The position numbers and the translations under genes were made by a program. 64,000 bases of DNA from an uncultured Coriobacteriia bacterium (GTDB lineage: Bacteria > Actinomycetota > Coriobacteriia > Coriobacteriales > QAMH01). Shown one piece after another: positions 8,447 through 15,982 of the stretch. The stretch lies in the NCBI GenBank assembly GCA_948466335.1, contig CAOKAE010000007.1, positions 20,008-84,007 on the forward strand, in the 5' to 3' direction. The notes under the pieces were generated by a model. The model was not told the origin of the DNA. It saw only the letters and a program-made list of their open reading frames with translations, and did no database searches. Numbering within the stretch: the stretch's first letter is position 1; the number at the start of each line of letters is the position of its first letter.

Positions 8447-9181
8447 TTAAAGCCCGATCGCACCGCCGCAGAACTCGCAGCGCCCATTTGCGTCCGGCAT
8501 TGTGGTGGCCCCGCAGAACGGGCAGGTCGCCGCTGCCTTCGGAGCCTTCGCCGCCGCAACGTTTTCGCGCACCGTCTCGCGCAGGCTCGTGAGCGCCTCG
8601 CGGATCTCGTTGGCCTGGCGTTCCGCCTCGCGGAATTCCACCGAATAACGTTCCTCAATGCGGCTATCGTTTACCTTGAACGTGATCTCGTCGAAGTAAG
8701 GCGAGTTCACGTGGATGGTGAGGTACACGTCGTAGTCTATATCGTAGCGCGGCGGGTCGTAGCTTTCCCGGTGGCCTTCGGAGTTCTCGCGATAGATTTC
8801 GGTGCGGGTCTCGCGAACCTCCGAATCGCACCCGGTGACTTGGGAGAAGTCCATCACGTCCGGGTTCGCATCGCGCCACCGCGAAGAGGAGGTGACGATG
8901 AAGCACTGCGCGTCCTCGTCGAGGAGCACCTTGGTATCGCCACCGAGCGTGCGCGTCGTGTTGAACCCAGCGACGCGGTCCTTGTTCGCCTCGCGGTAAT
9001 CGAGTTGCTCGCGGATCTGTTCGACCGTCGAGCGCCTGCGCTCGCTGAAGAAGGGGGAGAGCTTCTTGGCACACTCTTTGCACAGGTTGCCGTCTTCAAG
9101 CTTCCTGTTGCCGAGCAAGCCGATTTCCCCTCCGCAGATATCGCAGCTCTTCTTCTCGAAGATCTTTCCAAACAATCCCAT
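8447..9181 (-). CDS. Zinc-ribbon protein with DUF4428-like N terminus
   Basis: 244 residues. The N terminus MGLFGKIFEKKSCDICGGEI with a second pair in LCKECAKKL forms a zinc-binding treble-clef/DUF4428-like unit. The middle (residues 70-170) is a soluble domain containing RWRDANPDVMDFSQVTGC. The C terminus ends in a second zinc ribbon, CPFCGATTMPD then CEFCGG. No signal peptide or membrane segment is seen. ATG 9181 was chosen over the longer frame because AAGGAG sits seven bases upstream. The function is unknown; related proteins are common in Firmicutes and Coriobacteriia and are often annotated as DUF4428 proteins. Confidence 0.8.
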   Translation of the reverse strand: MGLFGKIFEKKSCDICGGEIGLLGNRKLEDGNLCKECAKKLSPFFSERRRSTVEQIREQLDYREANKDRVAGFNTTRTLGGDTKVLLDEDAQCFIVTSSSRWRDANPDVMDFSQVTGCDSEVRETRTEIYRENSEGHRESYDPPRYDIDYDVYLTIHVNSPYFDEITFKVNDSRIEERYSVEFREAERQANEIREALTSLRETVRENVAAAKAPKAAATCPFCGATTMPDANGRCEFCGGAIGL

Positions 9182-9328
9182 ACCCGCACTCCTTCCCGCG
9201 CATCCAACGAAGTTTTCGTTAACTTCATGGTGAGAGAAAGTGACCTCCGCGGCAACGACCCTATGGCCCGCAGCGCGGCGCAAAGTGCGACCGCGTGGCC
9301 ATTTCGTGCGGAAAGGGAAGGGTGCGAT

Positions 9329-9964
9329 TTAGCGTGGCTCCTGCTCATCGCGCATTTTCGGGACAATGAGCCCGCTTGAGACCGCATGGACCGCAAGGCG
9401 CAGGATGTTGTCGTAGCCGGTCTTCGCGAGAATCTCGGAGATGTGGCGCTTGACCGTGCCCTCGGACAGGAAGAGCTCTTGCGCGATTTCCTTGCGCGTC
9501 TTGGTCTCGCACACGAGGCGCAGGATATCGACCTCCACGTCGGTCAGCGCCGCCGCGTCCGAGAAGATGCTCTGCTGGGCGCGCGGGAAGGTGGAGTAGC
9601 CCTCCATCGTGGAGCGGATGATGCCCAAAAGGTCGTTCGTGCCGACGTTTTTGTACACGAAGCTGTCGACGTGCGCGGCGCGGGCCTGCTCGATGAAGGT
9701 GATCTCGGGCATGCCCGTCATGATGACGACACGCACCTCGGGATGGGACTCCTTGATGCGGCGCGCAGCGACGATGCCGCTCGAGTCGTTTTCGGTACAC
9801 ACATCCAGAAGCGCGCAGGTGGCACCCGTTTTCCCCACTTCATCAAGCGCGAAGGCGGCGTCGGCGAGGGAAGCCACGACCTCCATGTCGGGTTGCGCGT
9901 CGATGGTCTGGGCGAGCGAGTCGCGCAGCATGGTCTGGTCTTCCACGATGACGATCTTGATCAT
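9329..9964 (-). CDS. LuxR/NarL-type response regulator
   Basis: A 211-residue cytoplasmic regulator. The receiver domain begins MIKIVIVEDQ with the acidic pair; the phospho-acceptor aspartate is Asp54 in CALLDVCTEND, with switch residues in RVVIMTGMPE and the lysine in SFVYKNVG. The C-terminal GerE helix-turn-helix follows (DVEVDILRLVCETKTRKEIA, LFLSEGTVKRHISEILAKTG). Its start overlaps the stop of the upstream histidine kinase by four bases (ATGA), so translation is coupled and the kinase is the likely partner. Target genes are not visible. Confidence 0.92.
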   Translation of the reverse strand: MIKIVIVEDQTMLRDSLAQTIDAQPDMEVVASLADAAFALDEVGKTGATCALLDVCTENDSSGIVAARRIKESHPEVRVVIMTGMPEITFIEQARAAHVDSFVYKNVGTNDLLGIIRSTMEGYSTFPRAQQSIFSDAAALTDVEVDILRLVCETKTRKEIAQELFLSEGTVKRHISEILAKTGYDNILRLAVHAVSSGLIVPKMRDEQEPR

Positions 9965-11418
9965 TGGTTCTCTCCTTCATGCGACGGCGCGCACGGCGCC
10001 TGGGCCTCGATGGTGAACGGGGAAGTCGATACGATGGAAAGCGTGCCGCCCACGCGCGCGAGCGTCTGGCGCATCGAGGGGAAGCCTGTGCCCTCGCGCA
10101 CCTCTCCGCGCACGGCGGCCCCGTCGTTTTGAACGGAAAGCGTATAGCAACCTGATGATTCGCCCAGGCACACATCGACCCGGTGCGCCTGCCCGTGCTT
10201 GGCGGCGTTGGTCGCAGCCTCGCGGACGACGTCGACGAAGGCGATGGCGACCTCGGGGCGGCAGGGAAGCGGGCCTTCCACTGAAATAGCAATTCCCACC
10301 AGGGAAAACGAGCTCTCAATTGCGCGAAGGGCGCTCTCGGCGTCGATGTCGTCGGGCTCGGCGAGGTCTTCCACGACCGTGCGGGCGAGATCGACCACGC
10401 ACGCAAGCTTCTCGGGGTCGTCGTCTTCCAGATAGCGGTGGAGGATGGACAGGCGCTGGCCGACGGTGTCGTGCACGCGCGAGCGCATGCGCAAGATCGC
10501 CTCGTTGCGCGAGACCTCGCGCGCGTTCTCGACGGCCGCGACAAGCTCGGTGTTCGCCACATCGAGAAAATGGTTCATGCGCTCGATGTCGGAGTTGATA
10601 GACTCCTCCTCGGTCACGTCGAAGGCCACCATCCGGCGGTACTCCTTGTGGCCGAGCCGCACCCGGTCGCGCATGAAAAGCCGCGTTTCATCGGGGGATA
10701 TCTCAAGACGAATGCCTTCCGGCAAAACCGCGTCCGCGCTCCCTTCCGCCTTGTTCGCGGCCTTCTCAAGGTCATCCCACACCCCGCGCGTCTCGGCAAG
10801 GTCGCCCGCAAAACCGAGCGCCGTCAAACACGAGCGCATCGATTCGTTCATGAAGAGGATGCGCCCCTCGTCATCGGCGCAGATGACACCCTCGGGCAGT
10901 GCCCGAATGGAATCGATGATCGACAAACGCGAAACGGAGCGCCGCCCGGCGCGCACATCGAGGGTTAGCGCAGCTCCCACGCGGAAGACGAAGAACGCTG
11001 CGTCGCCGATGAGGAGATACGGCACCAGATGACCCAGCACGTCGATGAACGGCGGGGTGATAAGCGCTAAAAGGGCGATCTCGCTTGTCATGATGGGGCG
11101 TCGGTACGCGATCGCCAGCGCAAGTCCCAAAAGCGCCGCCGCAGCGTCTATCCACAGAAGCGATTCAATGGGGAACGAGAACGCCTTCAGGCAGAAAAGC
11201 GCGACGCCGTAGCCACTGTGGACGCTGTTCGCCGTGCCCGCCGCAAGCAGCAGATGCACGAATAGCAGCACCTCGTAGAGCTTGATAAACGAGAAGGGGC
11301 GCGCGCCGCGGCGCGTCGAGAGGAAGAGCACATGGAGCAGCTGGCCTCCCGCGACGATGTAGAACGAGACCACGAGCGCAACGATTACGGGGGTATCAAG
11401 TTCGAAGAGAAATCCCAT
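9961..11418 (-). CDS. Membrane sensor histidine kinase (HisKA_3-like)
   Basis: 485 residues. The N-terminal 155 residues hold five to six hydrophobic segments (VIVALVVSFYIVAGGQLLHV first). A PAS-like domain at about 165-270 reads IIDSIRALPEGVICADDEGR and LFMNESMRSC. The phosphorylation site is His316 in RVHDTVGQRLSILHRYL, the HisKA_3 pattern found with NarL-type regulators. The ATPase domain is visible in VREAATNAAKHGQAHRV and EGTGFPSMRQTLARVGG. It is the middle gene of a three-gene operon, four bases after the preceding sensor-like gene and overlapping the regulator gene. The ligand is unknown. Confidence 0.9.
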   Translation of the reverse strand: MGFLFELDTPVIVALVVSFYIVAGGQLLHVLFLSTRRGARPFSFIKLYEVLLFVHLLLAAGTANSVHSGYGVALFCLKAFSFPIESLLWIDAAAALLGLALAIAYRRPIMTSEIALLALITPPFIDVLGHLVPYLLIGDAAFFVFRVGAALTLDVRAGRRSVSRLSIIDSIRALPEGVICADDEGRILFMNESMRSCLTALGFAGDLAETRGVWDDLEKAANKAEGSADAVLPEGIRLEISPDETRLFMRDRVRLGHKEYRRMVAFDVTEEESINSDIERMNHFLDVANTELVAAVENAREVSRNEAILRMRSRVHDTVGQRLSILHRYLEDDDPEKLACVVDLARTVVEDLAEPDDIDAESALRAIESSFSLVGIAISVEGPLPCRPEVAIAFVDVVREAATNAAKHGQAHRVDVCLGESSGCYTLSVQNDGAAVRGEVREGTGFPSMRQTLARVGGTLSIVSTSPFTIEAQAPCAPSHEGENQ

Positions 11419-11422
11419 GCGA

Positions 11423-13180
11423 TCACCTTCCCCCGAGCGAAACCGAGAGGCTCACGCTGTCGCTCGACGTTTCCAACGTGAAGGCCGCATGTTGCGCAAT
11501 CAGCGATTTCCGCAGCTCATCGAGCGATTCCTGGAATCTTGGCCCTGCGGCGCCGTCCGATTCAAGCGCGGCGCGCATCGCCACCTCGCCCGACTTCCCA
11601 TCGCGCACGAACAGCATAAGAACAGGGTTTCTCGCCGAGAAGGCCGCCGCCGCGAAGTCGTAGAGGCAGTCGTAGAGCACGCTCACCGTGGCCGCAGGGA
11701 GCACTCCCGACGTTTCCACGAGAGCCGCGCACTCGATGTCGAGCGAGCGCAAATCGGCAGCCGTCTCGTTGAAGACGAGCTCAAGCCGCTCGCGGTTGAA
11801 GTCGGGGTCGCTTTTCTCCGCCAAGATAAGCCCGCCTTTGCGCTTGCAGTACGCGACGAGCAGCTTCACCTCCATGAGCCGCTCGCGGCGGACGGCCGCT
11901 GAGGCGGGGTCGTTTCCCTGCGGCAGGTCGTCGAGCAACTCGCTTATGCGCTGCGTCTTGCTTTCGAGCGCGCGTTCGATCTCGGCGAACAGCGCGCGGG
12001 CGTCCTCCTGGCGATGGAGGGTCATGGCGAGTTCCCGATCGCGTTTGAGCATGGCGTTCGCGCGACGCAGCTTCGCCTGGCGCTCGGAAAGCAGGTGCCT
12101 GCGCTCATCGAGCGCCGTCATATCCTCGGACAAAAGCGCGTCGCCGCCTACCACCGAGTACACTTTGAACAGCGTCGAGGGGACGGCCGACGTGCGAAAC
12201 GACACGATGCCGTAGCGCGGGGTCTCGATTTCTCCGAGCGTCGTTCGCACGGCATCGGGAATCTCGGTTGCGACATCGGTTTGGTAGACGACGTCTCGCT
12301 CGCGCGAGAGGATCTTCAAATCGAAGGGGAGTTTTGCGAAAAATTGGTCATGTCGAGCATACGAGGGAAGAATTCCCAAGTCAAGCGATAGTTCGAGCGC
12401 AACAATGACAATGATGCTATAGACGAGGGCGATGTTCGTCGAGAAAAGCCCCGCCTTGCGAGCGATGAACAGCGCAAAGTACGCCGCGCCCACGCCAAGG
12501 ATGATGGCCATCGGCAGAAAGGCGCTTTTCAGCTGGGTCCGAGCAGCGGGAAATGCCGCCGCGAAAAAGCCCACGTACTGCACAAGCGCCCATGCGGTCA
12601 CGCACCAGTAACCCGCCTGATAGGTATAATCCCTGCTCCAATGCGGATCAGATAAGTCGAACGCGAACACGAGGTGGTGGTAGTTGTTCGTCAGCACGAG
12701 CACGCAGAACACCGCGTCGATAACCCAAGCAATGCTGACAACCCTTCGCCATGCAACATGCCGATCAAGGGCGGCAGCGTGAAGGGCGCTTGCCAGGAAG
12801 AACGTGGGGATGAACATCATCGGCACATAATAGAGGTACCACATGATCGAGGCGGCAAGATCGCTTTTTACGGGGTATTTCAGCAGCACGTCCAAAAGCC
12901 AGGCGGCAAGAAGCGCGGCGATGATCTTCAAATTGCCCCGAATTTTTATGTCCGAACAGCGCAAATGCACGGAGAACCCCCAGGCGACACAGCCCGAGCC
13001 CGCCAAGATCATCAGTCCCGCCGTGCTCGACGGGCCGCTTCCCGGAAGACCGAAGAAGCGGATTTCCGCCTGAGAAGCCAGCTGCACGGCGGCGAGCACG
13101 GCCCCAAGGACGAGGGCGAAGACGGCCCATGCCGCCACTATCCGCCCCTTGAGCGGGTCTGTTCCGCTTGCGCGGCCCAT
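11423..13180 (-). CDS. Multi-TM sensor protein with degenerate kinase region
   Basis: 585 residues. Residues 15-290 hold about eight hydrophobic segments, resembling the 7TM sensor part of histidine kinases (MWYLYYVPMMFIPTFFLASA). A soluble region follows with a coiled coil (residues about 395-450, LSERQAKLRRANAMLKRDREL) and then an alpha/beta part. No histidine in an HD or HE phosphorylation box is evident, and the ATPase motifs (N box, GxG) are not recognisable, so it appears to be a pseudokinase or signal receptor. ATG 13180 follows GGGAG; the longer frame upstream is not supported. It is the first gene of an operon with the active kinase and its regulator, and probably modulates them. Confidence 0.75.
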   Translation of the reverse strand: MGRASGTDPLKGRIVAAWAVFALVLGAVLAAVQLASQAEIRFFGLPGSGPSSTAGLMILAGSGCVAWGFSVHLRCSDIKIRGNLKIIAALLAAWLLDVLLKYPVKSDLAASIMWYLYYVPMMFIPTFFLASALHAAALDRHVAWRRVVSIAWVIDAVFCVLVLTNNYHHLVFAFDLSDPHWSRDYTYQAGYWCVTAWALVQYVGFFAAAFPAARTQLKSAFLPMAIILGVGAAYFALFIARKAGLFSTNIALVYSIIVIVALELSLDLGILPSYARHDQFFAKLPFDLKILSRERDVVYQTDVATEIPDAVRTTLGEIETPRYGIVSFRTSAVPSTLFKVYSVVGGDALLSEDMTALDERRHLLSERQAKLRRANAMLKRDRELAMTLHRQEDARALFAEIERALESKTQRISELLDDLPQGNDPASAAVRRERLMEVKLLVAYCKRKGGLILAEKSDPDFNRERLELVFNETAADLRSLDIECAALVETSGVLPAATVSVLYDCLYDFAAAAFSARNPVLMLFVRDGKSGEVAMRAALESDGAAGPRFQESLDELRKSLIAQHAAFTLETSSDSVSLSVSLGGR

Positions 13181-13243
13181 CCGAGCTCCCTTTCCTCCTC
13201 GCACGATCCCCTTTTGTCCAGTATACCCTGAGCACCCTATCAA

Positions 13244-13289
13244 GCGATGGCCGCGCGGCCAACCGAGCCACGTTTTTTGGCCGCATGGC
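13244..13289. repeat. 46-bp direct repeat, copy 1 (right of DUF4143 gene end)
   Basis: Almost identical to 14822-14868, the only change being six versus seven Ts in the central run. The unit contains the palindrome GGCCGCGCGGCC and a stem GCGGCCAA...TTGGCCGC. The two copies are in the same orientation and bracket the ATPase gene at 13315-14676. Confidence 0.8.
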
Positions 13290-13314
13290 TTGGGAGTGCA
13301 TCGCCCCGAGTCGG

Positions 13315-14676
13315 TTACAGGCAAAAACCCATGTACAACGGGAGATACACTCGATCCTGCTCGATTTTCATTTGCTTCGGATGCAAAACATACTGGGTAC
13401 CGATTTTCTTGTCGAATCTCCTCTTGAATCGATCGAGCGACGTCGTTCCGTATTGCCTGGGAGATTTCACCTCGACTGGGGAGATCCTTGGCTTGTTTGC
13501 AGCGTTTGAGTAGGGCTTTTGGATCAAGAAGTCGATTTCCATCCGCTCTTCTCCCTCGGCTTTCCCCGACTGAGAGTAGAAGAACAGATTATGCCCGCTC
13601 GCGACGAGCATCTGGGCGACGATGTTTTCCGTGAGCATCCCCTCGTTAATCCCGATTTCCCCGCGAAGCACCGTTCGGTAAACGTTTTCCTCGATGCCCA
13701 GGTCGTCCGCAAAAGCAAGGCTGACGAGAAGCCCCGTGTCCGCCATGTAGCATTTGAGCGACGTCTGGTCCATGCTGAGCGAAAGGCCCACGCTCGGATC
13801 GCAGGACGCATAGCACAGGTTGGCAATGCGAGCATCCGCCAGCCAGAAAAAAGCCTCTTCGTACGACCGCATACGCGCGCTCTTGTTAATCGAGCTTAGG
13901 GTGAACTTTTTCTCGTGCTTCGACAATTGCCCGGGGATGCCGTCGAGAATCGACATGACCTTGAACTCATACCCTCGAGCAAACCTCGCCACATCGTTTC
14001 GATAGAGCGATAAAATACGCCTCTTCTCCTTGTCGACAGCAGCAAAGTTCCTTTGAACAGCATAAACGTCCACAGGTTTTGGCATGCCTCCAACAAGCAT
14101 GTATTCTCGTAGTAGCCCCGACGCCTTGCGATGGAGCATATCGGGAAGGGGCTTTAGCTTATCGAACTGGCTTTTGATAAGGTCTGCCAGCTGTCGTTCC
14201 CCCATAGCCCAAAGAAATTCTTCGAAGTCGAGCGGACCGAGCTCGAGCGCCTCTTCCTCAGAGGGAATCACAATATCTGAGACATTCTGCTTGATGGATA
14301 GCAGCGACCCCGTCTCGATGTAGTCGTAGCGGCCGTCAGCGACAAGATACTTGATAAGACCTCGGGCGGAAGGGCACATCTGGACCTCATCGAAAACGAT
14401 AAGGGTATTCCGTTCGTGCAGCTCAACGCCATAGAAGGTTGAAAGATAGAGAAAGAGCGTATCGAGGTCGGCCCGGTACTCCGAAAAGTATCCCCGCACC
14501 TCATCAGGAGCCTGAAAGAAATCAACGATGAGGCAACTTTCGTACTCGTTTTCGCCGAACTCCTTGACAAGGGTACTCTTCCCCACGCGGCGAGCGCCCT
14601 CGATAAGGAGCGCAGTAGCCCCCGAGCTTTCATGCTTCCATTCGAGAAGTCTATCGTATGCTTTGCGTTTCAGCAT
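13315..14676 (-). CDS. AAA_14/DUF4143 family ATP-binding protein
   Basis: A 453-residue ATPase of the AAA_14 plus DUF4143 class. The N-terminal P-loop is IEGARRVGKSTLVKEF, the Walker B strand NTLIVFDEVQMC, and a sensor lies in YDYIETGSLLS. The DUF4143 half (residues about 200-400) includes FEEFLWAMGERQLADL, YMLVGGMPKPVDVYA, KCYMADTGLLVSLAF and the restriction-endonuclease-like core MEIDFLIQK...ISPVEVKS. Their cellular role is unknown; they occur in many copies in gut anaerobes and vary between strains. ATG 14676 has GGAGG nine bases upstream. Three 17-bp iterons precede it, and 46-47 bp direct repeats flank it, suggesting a transferable cassette. Confidence 0.85.
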   Translation of the reverse strand: MLKRKAYDRLLEWKHESSGATALLIEGARRVGKSTLVKEFGENEYESCLIVDFFQAPDEVRGYFSEYRADLDTLFLYLSTFYGVELHERNTLIVFDEVQMCPSARGLIKYLVADGRYDYIETGSLLSIKQNVSDIVIPSEEEALELGPLDFEEFLWAMGERQLADLIKSQFDKLKPLPDMLHRKASGLLREYMLVGGMPKPVDVYAVQRNFAAVDKEKRRILSLYRNDVARFARGYEFKVMSILDGIPGQLSKHEKKFTLSSINKSARMRSYEEAFFWLADARIANLCYASCDPSVGLSLSMDQTSLKCYMADTGLLVSLAFADDLGIEENVYRTVLRGEIGINEGMLTENIVAQMLVASGHNLFFYSQSGKAEGEERMEIDFLIQKPYSNAANKPRISPVEVKSPRQYGTTSLDRFKRRFDKKIGTQYVLHPKQMKIEQDRVYLPLYMGFCL

Positions 14677-14693
14677 TGTTCCTCCATTTTTTT

Positions 14694-14776
14694 GCACGAC
14701 ACGCAAAACTATTTGATGAAAGATTAGCACGATGCGCAGAACTTTCATATGCGAAAACTGCACGATGCGCAAAACT
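14694..14776 (-). promoter_or_regulatory. Three 17-bp iterons with exact 33-bp period before DUF4143 gene
   Basis: On the plus strand the units are GCACGACACGCAAAACT (14694-14710), GCACGATGCGCAGAACT (14727-14743) and GCACGATGCGCAAAACT (14760-14776). The starts are spaced by exactly 33 bases, three helical turns, so bound proteins would lie on one face of the DNA. They end 18 bases before the start codon. The layout suggests a self-regulatory operator or a recognition array. Confidence 0.6.
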
Positions 14777-14821
14777 ATGGGATATAAAGACGCCATTTGC
14801 CGCAAGAGCAACTATCTTCCC

Positions 14822-14868
14822 GCGATGGCCGCGCGGCCAACCGAGCCACGTTTTTTTGGCCGCATGGC
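14822..14868. repeat. 47-bp direct repeat, copy 2 (left of DUF4143 promoter)
   Basis: Second copy of the 13244-13289 repeat, same orientation, one extra T. Together the copies bound a 1.6-kb block that contains only the DUF4143 gene and its iterons. Confidence 0.8.
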
Positions 14869-15187
14869 ACAACGAAATCGACAACGAAACCGCGCGGATG
14901 GACGTGCATAAAGTACCATGGGGGCGAACGATGAAACTGCAGCCGCCTACGTCGGAGGTCAGCCAATGGCAACTGAATCGGTAAACTACCAGTCTTCCCG
15001 CCATCATGGAGCGAACCGACCTCGTGAGCGATGCCGCGACGGAGTTCTACATCCCCGACGCAATCTAGCTTTGGTAATTCCATCTAGCCCCGAAGTCACT
15101 CCTGATTCGCTCCGGACATGAAAACATTCGTGGTTTTGCGTGGACCGAGCCTGCTGGGTTCGGTCCTAGTTGTATCTGGGATTTGCT
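14869..15187. other. Intergenic region between DUF4143 cassette and HigA gene
   Basis: About 320 bases without a recognisable gene. A 20-codon frame at 15006-15068 resembles nothing I know. A 30-bp repeat copy lies at 15087-15116. A 7-bp stem, GGACCGA with TCGGTCC, lies near 15142-15166 downstream of higA, without a clear T-run. Confidence 0.4.
15087..15116. repeat. 30-bp direct repeat, copy 1
   Basis: Identical at all 30 positions to 15840-15869. It contains two units of the 11-bp CTCC iteron that forms the operator array at 15852. The two copies flank the HigBA module. Confidence 0.8.
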
Positions 15188-15460
15188 TTACACGAATTCA
15201 ATTTTGAGATGCCTGCCCATTCCCTGTGCGAGTCGATGGAGCGTGCCAAGTGTCGGGTTCGTCTCGCCCGTTTCTATGCGGCTGATGGCGTTCTGTTTCA
15301 TGCCTGTTTTCCGTGCCAGCTCGGCTTGTGTCATGCCGATGCTTTGCCGCGCTTCAATGAGCGCGAGGCGAAAGCGATACTCGTCCTCGCTGTCTTCCCA
15401 TGCGCGGGCGAACTCGGGGTCCGCGAGCTGCTGTTCGATATACTCGTCGAGTGTCGTCAT
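15188..15460 (-). CDS. higA: HigA-type antitoxin, XRE helix-turn-helix
   Basis: A 90-residue protein with a Cro/CI helix-turn-helix in its C-terminal two thirds: ALIEARQSIGMTQAELARKT, then GMKQNAISRIETGETNPTLG. The HigA partner of HigB-type toxins normally binds both the toxin and the operon promoter. ATG 15460 is preceded by AGGAGAAGG and overlaps the stop of the ancestral toxin frame (ATGA), so translation was coupled. The antitoxin appears intact while the toxin is broken. It may remain as a regulator, or as an anti-addiction factor against a related toxin. Confidence 0.85.
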   Translation of the reverse strand: MTTLDEYIEQQLADPEFARAWEDSEDEYRFRLALIEARQSIGMTQAELARKTGMKQNAISRIETGETNPTLGTLHRLAQGMGRHLKIEFV

Positions 15461-15733
15461 AGCCCCTTCTCCTTTTGCCTATAGTGGCTTTCCCGACATC
15501 TCTTCGCCTTATCTATTTCCTGTCGAGGAGTTTTTCGCGTCTTTTTGATAAAACCATGCGTAACTACAATCTCTCTCCGGGTATCTGAGCTCGTTTCCTT
15601 TCTCTTGCAGAATAGAAAGGCTTCGAAGCACTTTGACGCGCATCTTTATGTCAAGACTGTCAAGATGGTCGGTCATTGGCTCGTTGCCGTTGGGTCTTTT
15701 GTAGAAAGTGACCTTAAACACTTTTTGTTCCAT
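15457..15733 (-). pseudogene. higB: HigB/Gp49-like toxin with internal deletion and frameshift
   Basis: The N-terminal part reads VFKVTFYKRPNGNEPMTDHL and SLSILQEKGNELRYPE, typical of phage-derived Gp49-like HigB mRNA interferases. After RYPE the frame shifts and stops at 15509. In the next frame the true C terminus resumes as IVVTHGFIKKTRKTPRQEID and ends in a TGA (15457-15459) that overlaps the antitoxin ATG. The junction lies at about 15570-15579. Roughly 25 to 30 codons that hold the central beta-strands and catalytic residues are missing. Start ATG 15733 is chosen; a TTG at 15751 is an alternative. Toxic activity is unlikely. Confidence 0.82.
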
Positions 15734-15839
15734 TTCTACTATATCACACAAATGTTATATGTGCTGAACGAACGCTCGAAGAGGCTCGCCTCGTCTGATG
15801 ATATTGCGTTGCAGAGGGGACCCCGTTGAGAAAGATCCT

Positions 15840-15869
15840 GCCCCGAAGTCACTCCTGATTCGCTCCGGA
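15840..15869. repeat. 30-bp direct repeat, copy 2
   Basis: Exact copy of 15087-15116. This copy is part of the longer control region of the exported protein gene at 15983, so it is probably the original and the other the duplicate. Confidence 0.8.
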
Positions 15870-15913
15870 TCTGCTCCGAAATCATTCAGGTTCTCGGGGT
15901 GGTTTGCTCGGTT
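15852..15913 (+). promoter_or_regulatory. 11-bp iteron array and conserved block before exported-protein gene
   Basis: CTCC cores at 15852, 15863 and 15874 repeat every 11 bases within (A/C/T)(G/C)CTCCGGAT-like units. Seven bases after the last core a 29-base block begins (15885-15913) that matches 22079-22107 (minus strand) with one change. Direct repeats at 11-bp pitch are typical of OmpR/PhoB-family regulators. The same geometry occurs upstream of the VaFE surface protein, so a shared regulator is likely. Confidence 0.6.
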
Positions 15914-15982
15914 CGTTCTTTCGCATAATCGCTGAACCCAGGGTTCACGTGCCCTGTAATCGCATGCGAAAGGATGGCGTCA

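Noticed and set aside
13181..13324. N-terminal extension of the sensor gene (48 codons)
   Set aside because: The extension runs through the 46-bp repeat and its peptide recurs in the other copy, so it is repeat DNA. A good ribosome site supports ATG 13180.
14677..14811. 11-residue peptide repeat at the start of the DUF4143 frame
   Set aside because: It is caused by the 33-bp DNA iterons. GGAGG before ATG 14676 marks the real start.
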